A program made the translations under genes and the position numbers. A stretch of 64,000 nucleotides of DNA from Pythium myriotylum (Eukaryota; Oomycota; Peronosporomycetes; Pythiales; Pythiaceae), in NCBI GenBank assembly GCA_023091665.1, contig JALJCQ010000030.1:1614501-1678500 (forward strand), written 5' to 3'. The notes under the pieces were generated by a model. It was not told the DNA's origin. It ran no database searches and saw only the letters and a list, made by a program, of their open reading frames with translations. This document shows positions 10,419 through 21,345 of the stretch, in pieces (position 1 is the first letter of the stretch; each line of letters opens with the position of its first letter).

Positions 10419-13352
10419 ATGGACGCCCATCAGCACCTCGTCCTGACGATGGACAAGGAGACGGCGACCCCACTGTCGCCGATTCCACCTCCCACACACA
10501 CCGCCCACGCACTGCCGCAACTCAACGTGGTGGCGAGGCCGCCCCGAGCGACTCGTCGGAGCTTATTGGAGATCGTGGGCATGCCAGCCAACGCGCTGCG
10601 GCGTCTGAGCAACGATACCGCGCGACTTCCCGTGGTGATCGGCCAGCGTGTCGCAATGCTCCACAAGGGAGCGCTCAAGGTCAGCGCGTCTAATACGAGC
10701 GGCGCTGAGTCGCAACTAAGGCTCGGAAGGCTTGGGTCCAGCGATGTGTCCGCTCTCGTGTCCGCCGTCAAGTTGACCATGGTGCTCGGGCCGATTCTGC
10801 AGTTAATATGGACCATCTTCATCGAGCCTGACCGGCCGACACCAGAAATGCAACAAGCGTTTGCTTTGAGTGGTGGTGACAAACTGGAAGCAGTTATCCA
10901 GCTTATGATCGTAGTTCCCGCCTGGATATTCGCGTATACCACTCTCCGCTTTGCAAAGCGAGAGCCCTTGCAGATCGCTCTTGTCAACCTCATCGTCATC
11001 GCTGCTCTCATCAGCGCCATCACTTTCACAGCAGACTTCGTGAAAAGCTTTCGACAGTTTGAAAAGAAGGGGAGACAGCTTCTTTCGGCGGCTAACGCCT
11101 GCTTAGCTGCATTCATCTTCCTCTCTCTTTCTTGGCTGACCGATCACTTCGTAGAGACAATATTTGCAATGAAACACACTCTTCAGCATCAGAAGCAAGA
11201 GAGGATTTTACACACGTCTCGCCGGCTCTCGTTTGTCCTCGGAGTTGGAACTGGTGTTTATCTTGCAGTTCGCATGGCATTAACGTGCCGAAGTGACTTG
11301 GTGTTCGACTTCATCCCAATGACCAACTTCATTACCCCACTTCGAGTGCGCCTAATTGAAGGCAAAGACTTGGAAGAGGCCCACGCCTTATTTGACGCGG
11401 TGATCATTTCAGTGGGTGACATGGTCTTGTTCGCGTTGACATTGATCAAGTGCTTCTTTACACACCGACTATTCGATCGCATCTTTATCAGTGACTTCGC
11501 CCGAAGGTACACCGAGTATCGAGTCTTTGTGGTCAATTTCCGGAATATTGTCATCGCAATCACGTTGAGCGGTCACGCCGCAGCGTGGACAGTTCCGTTT
11601 TACCACACTATCGACCCGATCCATCTTTCAAAGGAACGAATCCCCATCGGAAATGCAGGATCAGTGCAGATGCAACTTGGCTTTCGGTTCACGCTTGCTC
11701 TATGGCTAGTGTCGGCAATGTACTATGCGCTCCCTGTTGAAAATGGATCAGTCTCGAGCAGGTTGTGTGGCAAACCAACCAAGCGATCGGCAACTAATCG
11801 AATCAAGTACTTCCTCTTCGAGTCCGATGCGCTGCTCAAGACTGCATTTCGTGACCTTCGCCACGCTGGACATGTCAGCCCAAACCAGTTCATAATGGAA
11901 CAGCAGATCGAGGCATTCAACTTCGCCCAACTGGTGTATGCGCGAGGCAACAAGAAGTATGATCAGGATATAGAAAGCCTTCAGAAGCTTGTCGGCGACT
12001 CGAGCTACAAAGTTGTCGAAGTCATCCAGAACACCACCACGGATACCCACTGCTTGATCCTCGCATCTGATGCAAAAGCTGTAGTGACGTTTCGCGGGAC
12101 GCTGAGCAAAAAGAACGCCAAAACTGATCTACAATCAGCAATGACACTTCATATAAGCGCCAAGACAGTTGACTTTGTGAAGCTGGCCTCCTTGCGTCCT
12201 CGTACAGGTTCAATGATTCGAGAGGAGGAAATCCGCACTTTGTGGCATCGCATAACGTGTCGACGAAATGACCCCAAGGTTCACTCGGGCTTCTACGCTG
12301 CATACTTGTCCGTCGCAGACCGCGTACTGGATCGTTTGCGATCCTTACAGGCGGTTGAGAAGCGAGCCATCGTGGTGACAGGTCACAGTCTTGGTGGGGC
12401 ACTCGCGGCGCTCTGCAGCTTCGACATCGTGACACGACTCAACATTACCAATGTCTCGTGCACAACCTTTGGCTGTCCACGCATCGGAAACCACGCCTTC
12501 AAGAAACGCTACACGCACGCGGTTCCTGCAACGTTTGCGATCGTGAACGCGTCAGACATGATTACCAAGCTGCCCCCCAAAACTCCAAAGGCGCAGTCGT
12601 ACACGTCAGTGGGAACGACAGTGCTAGTCAACTCGTGCGGGAACCTGGTCATCGACCCAAACATGCTCGAACTGGGCATGCTCCACCGCGGATACTCGCC
12701 AAAGGCGCACACGATGGGCGCCTACCTGCTCTCGCTCCTGCTCTGGTGTCTGCGGTCGCATGAGAAGAGATACCATCCGTCGTTTTGGCGCCAGTCGCTC
12801 GCAGTTCTACGCGCCGAGTACAGCTACTTGCCCGAGGTCCGCGCCTTTCTCGAGGCTTCGCTGGTGCACATAAACCTCCATTCCGGCGTAAGTATCGACT
12901 CTGGCGCAAACCGGCGACTCTCAACACGTGCACAGCTTCGCGGCGTCGTCCGCCACATGGAAGCAGCACTGCGTCAGGCACAGGAAGAGCTCGAAGACGA
13001 GGCGTTGGCGCTCTCGCTGTGGTCGCAGTTTCGCCGGTGGGTCTGCTGGTCCGATCCGTATGAGTGGTTCGACATGGACGAGGCCGTGCGCTTCCTGGTC
13101 TCACATCTGGGCCTGGAGAACGCCGCCGCGGCGCTCGACCTGTGCCAGTTGCTCAGTGTCCAGGGATTGGTCAAGCCCTCGGGTGTCGTCGTCACGCAGA
13201 GCTCCCGCTTCTGCTTCCTCGTGACCGACGATGACGAGGAGGAGGGGGAGGAAGACGAGGAGGATGGGGGCTCCGTCAAAGAGACACTGGGCCTAGTGAC
13301 CGTCACTCGCCCGGACGCCTCTCCTAGAACCGACTGCAGCCACGGGGAGTGA
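10419..13352 (+). CDS. Multi-pass membrane class 3 (Fungal-lipase-type) lipase with C-terminal DEP-like domain
   Basis: Single-exon protein of 977 aa; I use the first ATG (MDAHQHLVLTMDKE). Residues ~115-450 contain about eight hydrophobic helices. The lipase-3 domain spans ~540-790: oxyanion region VVTFRG, nucleophile elbow GHSLGG (Ser657), Asp713 in ASDMITKLPP and His764 in KAHTMGAY form a complete triad. The final ~120 residues (YEWFDMDEAVRFLVSHLG...) look like a DEP-type winged helix, followed by an acidic Asp/Glu run. Membrane helices before a lipase-3 domain resemble diacylglycerol lipases. A catalytically competent lipase is well supported; the DGL substrate and the DEP call are inference. 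Confidence 0.88.
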   Translation: MDAHQHLVLTMDKETATPLSPIPPPTHTAHALPQLNVVARPPRATRRSLLEIVGMPANALRRLSNDTARLPVVIGQRVAMLHKGALKVSASNTSGAESQLRLGRLGSSDVSALVSAVKLTMVLGPILQLIWTIFIEPDRPTPEMQQAFALSGGDKLEAVIQLMIVVPAWIFAYTTLRFAKREPLQIALVNLIVIAALISAITFTADFVKSFRQFEKKGRQLLSAANACLAAFIFLSLSWLTDHFVETIFAMKHTLQHQKQERILHTSRRLSFVLGVGTGVYLAVRMALTCRSDLVFDFIPMTNFITPLRVRLIEGKDLEEAHALFDAVIISVGDMVLFALTLIKCFFTHRLFDRIFISDFARRYTEYRVFVVNFRNIVIAITLSGHAAAWTVPFYHTIDPIHLSKERIPIGNAGSVQMQLGFRFTLALWLVSAMYYALPVENGSVSSRLCGKPTKRSATNRIKYFLFESDALLKTAFRDLRHAGHVSPNQFIMEQQIEAFNFAQLVYARGNKKYDQDIESLQKLVGDSSYKVVEVIQNTTTDTHCLILASDAKAVVTFRGTLSKKNAKTDLQSAMTLHISAKTVDFVKLASLRPRTGSMIREEEIRTLWHRITCRRNDPKVHSGFYAAYLSVADRVLDRLRSLQAVEKRAIVVTGHSLGGALAALCSFDIVTRLNITNVSCTTFGCPRIGNHAFKKRYTHAVPATFAIVNASDMITKLPPKTPKAQSYTSVGTTVLVNSCGNLVIDPNMLELGMLHRGYSPKAHTMGAYLLSLLLWCLRSHEKRYHPSFWRQSLAVLRAEYSYLPEVRAFLEASLVHINLHSGVSIDSGANRRLSTRAQLRGVVRHMEAALRQAQEELEDEALALSLWSQFRRWVCWSDPYEWFDMDEAVRFLVSHLGLENAAAALDLCQLLSVQGLVKPSGVVVTQSSRFCFLVTDDDEEEGEEDEEDGGSVKETLGLVTVTRPDASPRTDCSHGE

Positions 13353-14670
13353 TGTCTGATGCGTGAGTCACGGCCCAGGTGCCACACTTGTTTCTGCAGA
13401 GCCGTGGACGAAAGGTCGCCGTGGGCTCGACATGGACGCCTCGTGGGCACAGGGGAACGGACGGATGGGTTCCTTCCTGTTTGTTTCGCGCCGGTCACGG
13501 AGGGGAAGGCTCCGCGGGAAGGAAGGGGGGCGGTGGATGAAATCATCCAGATGATGAACGTCGCAAATGGACCCGCAGGGGACTCAGCGTAGAATAGGAG
13601 GGCGAGGGATTAGTAGCGGAGAAGAGCGTCAACAAACTGAAGGAACTGCATCTCAGAAACCGGGTTCAAGGGAGGCTTTCTGGGAAATTGTAGCCCCCCT
13701 CCCTCCCTCTGTTCCCTTACTTTTGTAAGAGCCCCTCATTGTCCAACGGCACGGCTTCACAACTGAACAGCACTGCAGTAATACCTACGGGTGCTCGGCG
13801 TCGCTTCGAGCAGTCCGAGCTCGAATGGCGCTGACGAACCTCGCGCATGCTGCTGCGGTTGCAGATGCCTCAAGGATCGCGGCTCGAGCGGGAACTGGCG
13901 AGCAGCACCGACTGTGCAACGTCACCAACACACGATCTTGCTGGTCAGCCTGATCTGGCATCCGGAGAACACGTTTTTCGACAGTCCAATCTTTGTGAAG
14001 CCATCAGCAGCTACCGAGGACGACCACATGCTTGAGACAATCATTCCGTCCGGATAACCCCCCGTCTGTATCCGGATCCCTAGTCTCTCGCGTGATTGTG
14101 GTCACGAGATTGTGAGAGAAGATTTTGTGACGCAAGCGTCCTCTGGGCGTACCGTAAGGAATTGTACCCCCCTTTGGGATGGTCGTGTTGTGGGCGCAAA
14201 GCCAACTGCAGCCCACCAGTGGTTTGGGGTCGTGGTGTCGCTTGCTGCGATGGGCTGGGTGTGTCTCTGGAGGTTTAGGGCACACGGAAAGGTCTAGGGG
14301 TGCCATATTTTTTCCACAGCTTGCTGCTGTTCGCCCAAGCTGCATGGTGCATGGAGAGCTCGGAGGCTTTTCGAACACTCGCCACTCGGCTTCTCCCCAC
14401 AAAAAGCAAACAGCAACCGCTGCAATCACCCACCCTCCGTGCCCGCTCGAGGCCGACGCGAAACGCTAAAGGAGGGCTGTGGGTGTGTTCCGGAAATCCG
14501 GTCCAGCGACACGAGCTCACTGGCTAACCGATCTCCACTTGTCTTCGACCGTTGAGAGGAACGTGCGTGCGTGGATCGCTTCTTCCTTCGTCCAGCAACC
14601 ACCGCGGCCGTCCGGAGATCCGTCCCATTGACTGATCGACACACTCGCGAATAAGAGATCCCTCGTGGCC
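13353..14670. other. Gene-poor 1.3-kb intergenic stretch
   Basis: I find no convincing coding frame, splice chain, tRNA or transposon end here. Short frames in several registers read as Arg/Ser/Pro-rich noise and overlap each other on both strands. There are short C-runs near 13700 and T-runs near 14310. It presumably holds the lipase 3' region and the HAD-gene promoter. Confidence 0.4.
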
Positions 14671-15504
14671 ATGGCTTTCTCCACGACCGTCGACACGATG
14701 CCCAGCGAGACAGGGTACCACAGCCACCACCACCACCACCACCACCACCGCCACCATCACCACCACGCCCACGCGCCAACGCATCCCAAGAAGCGACCTG
14801 CTGCTAGCGCGCGGCGAGACCGCACCGTCGTTGTCTTCGACTGGGACGACACGCTCTGCCCCAGCTCGTGGCTGCACGCTGAAGACTTGCTGCCCAAGTA
14901 CCGTGGACAGGAGGTGCTCCTTTCCAAGGAGCAGCAACAGATCCTGCGCCTCATCGCCGACAACGTCACGCGTCTCCTGCGCAAAGCTGTTTCGTACGGA
15001 CCTGTGTTTGTTGTCACGGCTGCTGAGTACGGCTGGGTCGAGCTATCGTGCGCCATGTACTTGCCTGGCGTCCAAGCTATCTTGGAGATGTCCGACATCC
15101 ACATCGTGTCCGCCCGCAGCTGGTATGAGCAGACTTTCGGGGTCGGCGGTGACTCAAGCTCCTGGAAGCATGAGGTCATGCAGCTGATTGCACGCAAGTG
15201 CTTTGGTAGCCTCGCTGTTGCTGAGCTAGAAGACAGCTTCGAGAACGTGCCAGACTCATACTTCAACTTCGTCTCAATCGGTGACTCGATGGCGGAGCGC
15301 GATGCTTGTCATTCTGCTGCTGAGATGGTCGCATACACATTCGCCAAGACCCTCAAGTTTGTTGAACATCCGACAACTGAAGAGATTGTGCAGCAAGTTG
15401 AGCTGACGCACGATTCATTCGAGCAGATGTGTGGCTGGGGCAGCAACCTGGACTTGCGGCTAACCCGGGCTCAACTTGCAGAACTGCGGTCTGGCGCCAA
15501 TTAG
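14671..15504 (+). CDS. HAD-superfamily protein with N-terminal polyhistidine tract
   Basis: 277-aa single-exon protein from the ATG at 14671. After a short leader comes a His tract at residues 17-34 (runs of eight and five His split by one Arg). The HAD core starts at ~52: VVVFDWDDTLCP supplies the nucleophile and acid/base Asp57 and Asp59; VVTAAEYGWVE is motif II; a Lys follows in SSWKHEVM; and FVSIGDSMAERDA is motif IV with its metal-binding Asp. A cap-poor HAD phosphatase or kinase-like enzyme is expected; the substrate is unknown. The His tract is coded by CAC repeats and may bind metal or be repeat-expanded and neutral. The stop converges on CENP-C with 166 bp between. Confidence 0.85.
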   Translation: MAFSTTVDTMPSETGYHSHHHHHHHHRHHHHHAHAPTHPKKRPAASARRDRTVVVFDWDDTLCPSSWLHAEDLLPKYRGQEVLLSKEQQQILRLIADNVTRLLRKAVSYGPVFVVTAAEYGWVELSCAMYLPGVQAILEMSDIHIVSARSWYEQTFGVGGDSSSWKHEVMQLIARKCFGSLAVAELEDSFENVPDSYFNFVSIGDSMAERDACHSAAEMVAYTFAKTLKFVEHPTTEEIVQQVELTHDSFEQMCGWGSNLDLRLTRAQLAELRSGAN

Positions 15505-15670
15505 TTAGGAATCCCAGCAGGCTTCGAGCCGGCCGGGCTTGATAGTGTCTAGAACTCATGTATTTTATTGACAAATCCAAAGCCAAACGAGTAGATTGAA
15601 TACTTGCGGAGCATATTACCGAAACGAAAAACCTGTAAACAGCTGCATTGCCACTTCGTTCATTTCCGCA

Positions 15671-17854
15671 TCAATCTTTCGCCTTGGATTGCTTTCGCCT
15701 TCGTGTCTCGGACGATTTGGTCGTGTTCGATTCTTCTCCCTCCGCTGGATACGAAAGGTACTTCGCCTTCGAGTCTGGCTTGAGGATCATAAAGTGGAGC
15801 TCGGTTGTCGCTGTCTCCGAGTGGTTTCTTAAATAGTAGGCATTCTGCGCAGGGATGTAGAACTGATCCTTTGGGCTCAGCAAGAACCGAGTGGCAGTCT
15901 CGGGATCAAAGATGCCGTCTTGAGCTGGACCGACCGCCACCTCGAGGGCCAAAGGCTGGCCACCCATCACAACAAAAACTTGGGCAGCGTCTCCAACCGT
16001 TTCGGCTTCCTTGGCTGCACCAGGGACGAGGCCTAGGTGGCCAGCGATCCATCGAGAAGTCGGTGACGGGTTTCGAAGGTTGAAGCTTTGCCCAGCAGTT
16101 CCGGGGGGTAAATTATCAACTGCTGGGAGCTCACGATGCTCGATTTCTTCAAAACGACAGACCACGTTCATCTTGTTCATAGCTTCCGCAGAAACATCCC
16201 ACAAATCAGCCCATTCGCCTTCTTCGATCACGAGGTTCTTCGATAGCTTGGACCGAGGAAGGGGCTTGAATTTCTTCGTCGGATAAGCAGTCTTTTTCGG
16301 TGCGGGACGCGATTTTTTCATCGGCGTCGCAGTCCCTACCCTCTCAATCGCCGCGACAGTCGGGATTACCAGTCCAACGCCTGACTGCCGTCTCTCGTAC
16401 ACGTAGTGCTCGCCTTTGTACCACGCAAGCGGCTTGTAACGCTTCCGCTTGGACCGACGTAATCCCTCTCCGTCATTTCCAGCTTCTTTGAGAATTTCGT
16501 CGGCGTATGAGAGATCACCATCTCGACCATATCTTGCCTTGCTCAGCTCGATCGTTCTCTCATGATCCCAGTCACTGTCGTTGTCGTCACTCGCGAGACC
16601 ACTGTTTGCCATGAAGGACCCATCATCGTTGTCAGTAAGTTGTTCTTCGAAAGAAGCATCGCTAGCGGGTGTCGATTTGTAAGAGTACTTCCGTGTCTTC
16701 GTCTTCGGGGTCGTTGGTTGTGTTTTAGTCGCCGCAGGTCTCGGTTTCTTCACGCGCGTCGTGATGTTATCTCGTTCAACGCTTGAAGTTTTGTTTGCCT
16801 TGAATAGAGTGACGCGGATGTTTGGAGATTCCGCAGATGCATTCACCGAAGATCCATTCTCTGAGAATGGGTTGATCGAGGGTAAATTCTTCTCGCTGGC
16901 ATTCGAGAGCGGAGTGAGCACTGCGTCGTTGATCGAGAAAGGCGAGCTGACGTTATCGAAGCCCCCTCCGCCAAATGAGTCCCGGGTTTCGCGGCGTTTC
17001 TTCTTTTGAATCGATTTACTTCCACTGAAAGTAGGAGTAGAGGATTTGGCACCAGGTGGAGAATTCGCTTGTACTGGCGATCTTTTTGGAGTCTTCGTCG
17101 CCGAGATGGGCGGCGAATCTCCACCTTCACCGAAAGAGAAGTCAACATTGTCATTGCCAAATACAGGAGTGGTAGGTGCACTGGGTTTCGCTTGTCGAGA
17201 GGGAGTGTGCAATTTGCGAGCTTGTTCATTGCTCCGGCGAACCGTGGATTGAGTTTCGTCTTTTTCGGCGGCGCTCTTCTTCGGTGTTGCAGTAGCCCGG
17301 TGCGACGTACCATCCACGTGGTCATTGCCTTGCTGGCTCGTATGGGAGTTGAGTTCCATGGTATCATCCTGCCCGTCGTAAACTTCCATGTCTTCGTCAC
17401 TATCACCACCGCCAAGGCCAGATAGGTTGACTTCTCGTTCGCTAGCAGCGGAGATCATCGACACATTAGCTGAAGAAGTCATGCTTTCTGACAGGATGCT
17501 TGCTACAAAAAGCGGAAATCAGAATACTCCGATGGACTGGCAGTGTTCCGCGAATCAAGCCTACATTCTTCTCCCTCGGTATCATCTTTGTCACCCCCAA
17601 CGTCTTCCTCTGCCCAAAAGTCGTCGATGTCTTCAAAACCATCCGCATCCTTCCGCACGTCAGTGCGAATCATCACACTCGTGCGCTGTGCAATCGTCAG
17701 TGCGGGATCGTGCTGTGGAATCGCGTCAGAATCCAACAAGAAATAGGCAGCAAAAGCACGAGAGACTCACCCGCGCCGCGGCGACATATTCCCTTAGATT
17801 GCTGACGTTGACATCTGCACGTTCACTCACGGCCCTGAGCACCATTATTTGCAT
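15671..17854 (-). CDS. CENPC: CENP-C / Mif2-type inner kinetochore protein
   Basis: Exons (minus strand) 17771..17854, 17507..17712 and 15671..17441 give 686 aa; introns are 58 nt (GTGAGT...CAG) and 65 nt (GTAGCA...TAG), and phase is kept throughout. Residues ~35-65 (QRTSVMIRTDVRKDADGFED then IDDFW) match the Mif2/CENP-C N-terminal block. The long middle is Ser/Thr/Pro/Lys-rich and disordered. Near residue 424, RRSKRKRYKPLAWYKGE is a near-perfect CENP-C motif, which binds CENP-A nucleosomes. The last ~130 residues form the cupin dimerisation fold (GQPLALEVAVG...STATTELHFMIL-like strands). The protein bridges centromeric chromatin to the outer kinetochore. An alternative in-frame start is the ATG at 17845. 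The C-terminal half alone would make this assignment secure. Confidence 0.93.
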
Positions 17855-18817
17855 CGTTAACCCCTCCCATCATACCCTAGAGCTGCTGAAGGCGACACTC
17901 ACTTGGTTCGCGGCATCAACTGGGCGAGCTCGTCAGCCTATTGTCGCATTCGATCCACGCCCCAATTGGCGACAAGAGCCGTCAGCACACGTAGCTCTCA
18001 AGCGTCCCTTCGCTCTCGTGGGAGCGAGGGCTCTCCGCGCAGCCCCTCCATCGCGCACGCGCACGTACCGCGTCCCCCATTCTCGGTGCTGTCTTGTGCG
18101 AAGCGCGGGATTTTCGTTCTCGTGCAGTCTGTCTTCAAATTTCAAAAAGAAACAAAGCGGAGTTTCTCTAAACGGAATATCCCGTTTTACACGATACACT
18201 GAAGTAATCATAAATACATTCTGGTGGGTATAGCCACTGACAGGACCCGATCTGACTTGATCGCAGAGCGCGTAATGAATGATTGGCTATAAACATGCAG
18301 AAGATTTCTGATTGGTTACTAAAGTATCCATCCTCGAGTTCAGTCGTCCGTGAGTGCCAATTTCCACCGAACGTGCCGCTCAAGTTCCTCGTCTCCCTCA
18401 TCGCTCTACCGCATTTTCTTTCTTCCGACCTCCAGGTTATGAGAAGCATTGACAATCAGGCGACATGATGGTGGATTCATTGCGTAACGCTGCTCAGCTC
18501 ACCCCGATACCTCCCGTCATCTTCATATTGATGTTGATCAATTGGAGCTACATCACTTCGAATGAAACGGCCACAACGAACAGTTCATAGCCGTATACTT
18601 GAAGATAACTTATATCTAGCTTGGATTGAAACGTTTCTGGCAACCCACTGACCACTTCAGCTGCTGGTGGCTGCTTCATTTTTCCACATAGTTCAACTGC
18701 GACCTCTCACTCTCCTTCAACACCGGCCTAAACTGGCACTGAGTGCTCGTCAGCACTGAGAGATAGTTCGGGGCCTCCAAAGTTTTCTCACTTTGCCTCC
18801 TTCTAGACACCACCTTC
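17855..18817. other. Divergent intergenic region, CENP-C / membrane protein
   Basis: About 960 bp with no supported gene. It should hold both promoters. T-rich, pyrimidine-biased tracts precede the start at 18818, including TTCTCACTTTGCCTCC about 30 nt upstream, which weakly resembles an initiator. No repeat or RNA gene was recognised. Confidence 0.4.
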
Positions 18818-19883
18818 ATGATGTGGGCTCTGGTAGTCTTGGCATTCATCAGCTCAAGTCTACTGATTCCTGGCTATGCTGGGGCAAGCAATGACGGTGC
18901 CTCCTCAGTGATCCAGTTAGATGTAATCCACGCGTTCTCCACTCAAAGTGACGTCTTGGCCACCGACATAATTAACAAGGAACAGGGAACAATATCAGCG
19001 AGGAGTCCTGAGCTTGTTGTAATCACGGCGCCGATGGACCCTAAGACTCTCTCAGCATCGTCAAATGGATCTTTCGCAGCTAACTCTCCTTTTCCAAGTA
19101 TGTATTCTTTCGCTGCAGCTGGACGAGTGGCTATCCAGCTAAACGGGTGGAAACTCGTTCACGATTCGACTTACAACTCCTCGTCATGGACGCAATTTGA
19201 AAGAGTCACCGCGTCAAACGTTTCATTTGGAGTTTGTGTTGCTATCGTGTCGATCGAGACCGAATCTTCAGTTGAGATCATTCGGATCACAGATCGTTTG
19301 AACACGTTTTGTGCAGAGCAAGATCTAACCATTTTGGGCGTTACGGCTACATTATCGAACGAGTACGCAAGATACCTCGAGGCGAAAGAGGTGATCAATG
19401 GCAAGTACGTGCCTCGTACGATGCAGGAGATACACCAACTAGCTCGACCAGCACAAGACCGAAAGGTCTCCGCACAAGAGGGAGCCAACAGACTCTTTAT
19501 GGCGTCCCCACGAAACCTGTGTACCAAATCTGGGGACATGGCTAGCCTGGAAGCCAATGCTGTTATATTCCAATCGCTCAAGCTTTCGATTGAGGGTAAA
19601 AGCATACCATGCTCTGACGCACACAGCTCCGCACATGCTGAATTTGGTACGTCTCACGAATTTGGCCGCTTGTGGATAGCAAAACCTAACGAGAACACTT
19701 CGCGTAGATGATGACTCGACACGAAAGCGAAGACTGGTAGTACTCTTGTCCTGCGGTTCATTCCTGCTCGGAAGTGCTGCTGTCTTCTACATCCTGTTTC
19801 GCAAACAGTTCTTCACTCCAAGCGAAGCGAGCAAGCCAGAAAAAGAGCTGACAACTCACCTTGCATATGTCTTACGCATGTGA
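18818..19883 (+). CDS. Unrecognised type I membrane protein
   Basis: Exons 18818..19646 and 19708..19883, joined by a 61-nt intron (GTACGT...TAG) that keeps phase, give 334 aa. The N-terminus MMWALVVLAFISSSLLIPGY is a signal peptide. The ~275-residue luminal or extracellular part has several Asn-X-Ser/Thr sites and four or five cysteines, with no domain I recognise. Exon 2 adds a basic stop-transfer start (TRKRR), one membrane helix (LVVLLSCGSFLLGSAAVFYI) and a short cytosolic tail. Without exon 2 it would look secreted; the splice makes it membrane-anchored. The topology resembles that of V-ATPase accessory proteins, but I see no sequence match and give no function. Confidence 0.75.
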
Positions 19884-20122
19884 AGACATTGTCTTCTGTA
19901 AGAGGAATATTCTATGTTTGTGTACAAGAGCGATTGCTTGTAGGGCTTGGACGATGACAGTAGTTGAGAACATGAACTGCGTTAATCCTGTTCAGCGGAA
20001 GTTGAAGTACAAAATGGTACTGTTTGATTGTCAAGTAAAGTTCTTCTGTATCATGACTTTTGAACCGTTCGACACCAAACCTTACTGCCCGACTGGACTG
20101 GTCGAGATCAATACCTCATAAG

Positions 20123-21208
20123 CTAATTCTGCTGTAACCAGAGAAAGAATGACGCGCTGGCGAGATTGACAGAGCAGTTCACGCGGTCCAAGTCATGACC
20201 TCCCTCCACAAGACCCCAACGGTTGATCTGGAATTCTTCTTCCACTCGTGACAAGTCCATCGCCTGTGGGCACAGATGGAACACGGTCAGCAACACGCTT
20301 CTCAAGTGTCATTCACCCATGGGAACATGCCTCCTTCGCTGTGATATGTCGCTTGAAGAGTGCCCATGCTGTGATTAGTGACTTGCACTCCTTCGTGATA
20401 GCGCGAAGCGGCACCAGCTCGAACTCTGTACACTAACATGATATGAGCGAAGTCAGTGTCTATCCTTGTGTTCCGATTGTTGTAATCAGTGTCGAACCTT
20501 AAGTAGTTCCACCCGGATCCCTTCGATGATGCTATCATCATGAGTCAGTCGACCAATCGATCCGTGAGCGACATCCAGTTCGCCTTCAAATTGCTCGGCA
20601 AACCACTTCCGAATGGGATCCCACTTCTTATGCTGCAGCACAGCAAGCTTCTCTTGCTGGTCAGCCGTGACCTGGTAGCATAGAGTGTCCGACTTCAAGT
20701 AGTGAAGCATCTCCTCTACAAGATCGTTCTTGCTCGAAGTCTTGTCCAAATCAAGTGCGGTAGAAGCAAGCGTCATGATTGGCATGAGCGCGGGCTTAAT
20801 GCGTTCTTCCTGCGAGTCCCATTCCTGGGCAATCGCGACAGCCAAGGACTTGTTCGGCAGCTGGAGTGGTGTCCGCATCGGCGTCTTGATGGTCTTACCA
20901 TCCAGCGTCACCGCGTACAGTGTTTCGCTTCCGTCGTTGGTCTCGTCCGACTTGACATCTGCAACGCTCACTTTCTTGTAGAAGCGCGCAACACCAGTCA
21001 CGCGGTTTCCTGACAGATCCTCTCGTCAGCTAAGACAGCGGTGGCTGTACAGAATTAGACTGCGTGCCTTACCAGCGACGCCTCCCGAGCCCCCTGGTGC
21101 AGCGAAAGCGCGACGTTGTCCATGCTGCAGCTGCCTCGCGATGCTCTGGCGCGCCACCGACTTCACCGACGCCACTGGGGCCATCATTGCCACAAGACCT
21201 CTGATCAT
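20123..21208 (-). CDS. ATPAF2: ATP12-type F1-ATPase assembly chaperone (ATPAF2)
   Basis: Exons (minus strand) 21073..21208, 20498..21009, 20331..20423 and 20123..20263 give 293 aa, the usual ATPAF2 size. The N-terminus (ARQSIARQLQHGQRRAFAAP) is a mitochondrial presequence. Family blocks follow: GVARFYKKVSV, YAVTLDGKTIKTPMRTPLQL, VAIAQEWDSQEERIKPALMP and, near the end, SRVEEEFQINRWGLVEGGHD. The protein binds F1 alpha subunit during ATP synthase assembly in the matrix. Intron 3 (20264..20330) needs a GC donor (GCATGT) to give the family sequence TAKEAMDLSR; a GT donor 11 nt downstream breaks the frame. Intron 2 (GTTCGA...GAG) is the weakest junction. The start codon lies 137 bp from that of RPB4. 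Confidence 0.93.
20264..20330 (-). other. Non-canonical GC-AG intron in ATPAF2
   Basis: On the minus strand the exon ends AAGGAG and the intron begins GCATGT and ends CCCACAG. Joining here yields ITAKEAMDLSRVEEEF, colinear with ATP12 proteins. The nearby GTGAAT donor leaves the wrong phase. The donor differs from the local consensus GTATGT only at position +2, the known pattern for rare GC-AG introns. Confidence 0.75.
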
Positions 21209-21345
21209 CAACTCTCGCGGCGAGCCAGGCTCTAATTTGGGTGTTGAACAGTACGGGTATCCTGTATCAAGCGATGCACTTATCGATTAATGGAGGATAA
21301 CTATCCACACTCCAAAAACCGAGATCGGCGATCAGACCAGCGGAG

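Noticed and set aside
14665..14670. GTG start two codons before the HAD protein ATG
   Set aside because: Nuclear eukaryotic genes use ATG; the ATG at 14671 follows directly.
17446..17506. Shorter CENP-C intron of 37 nt ending at TTCTTCAG
   Set aside because: It produces an immediate TAA stop, whereas the 65-nt intron ending at 17442 keeps frame.
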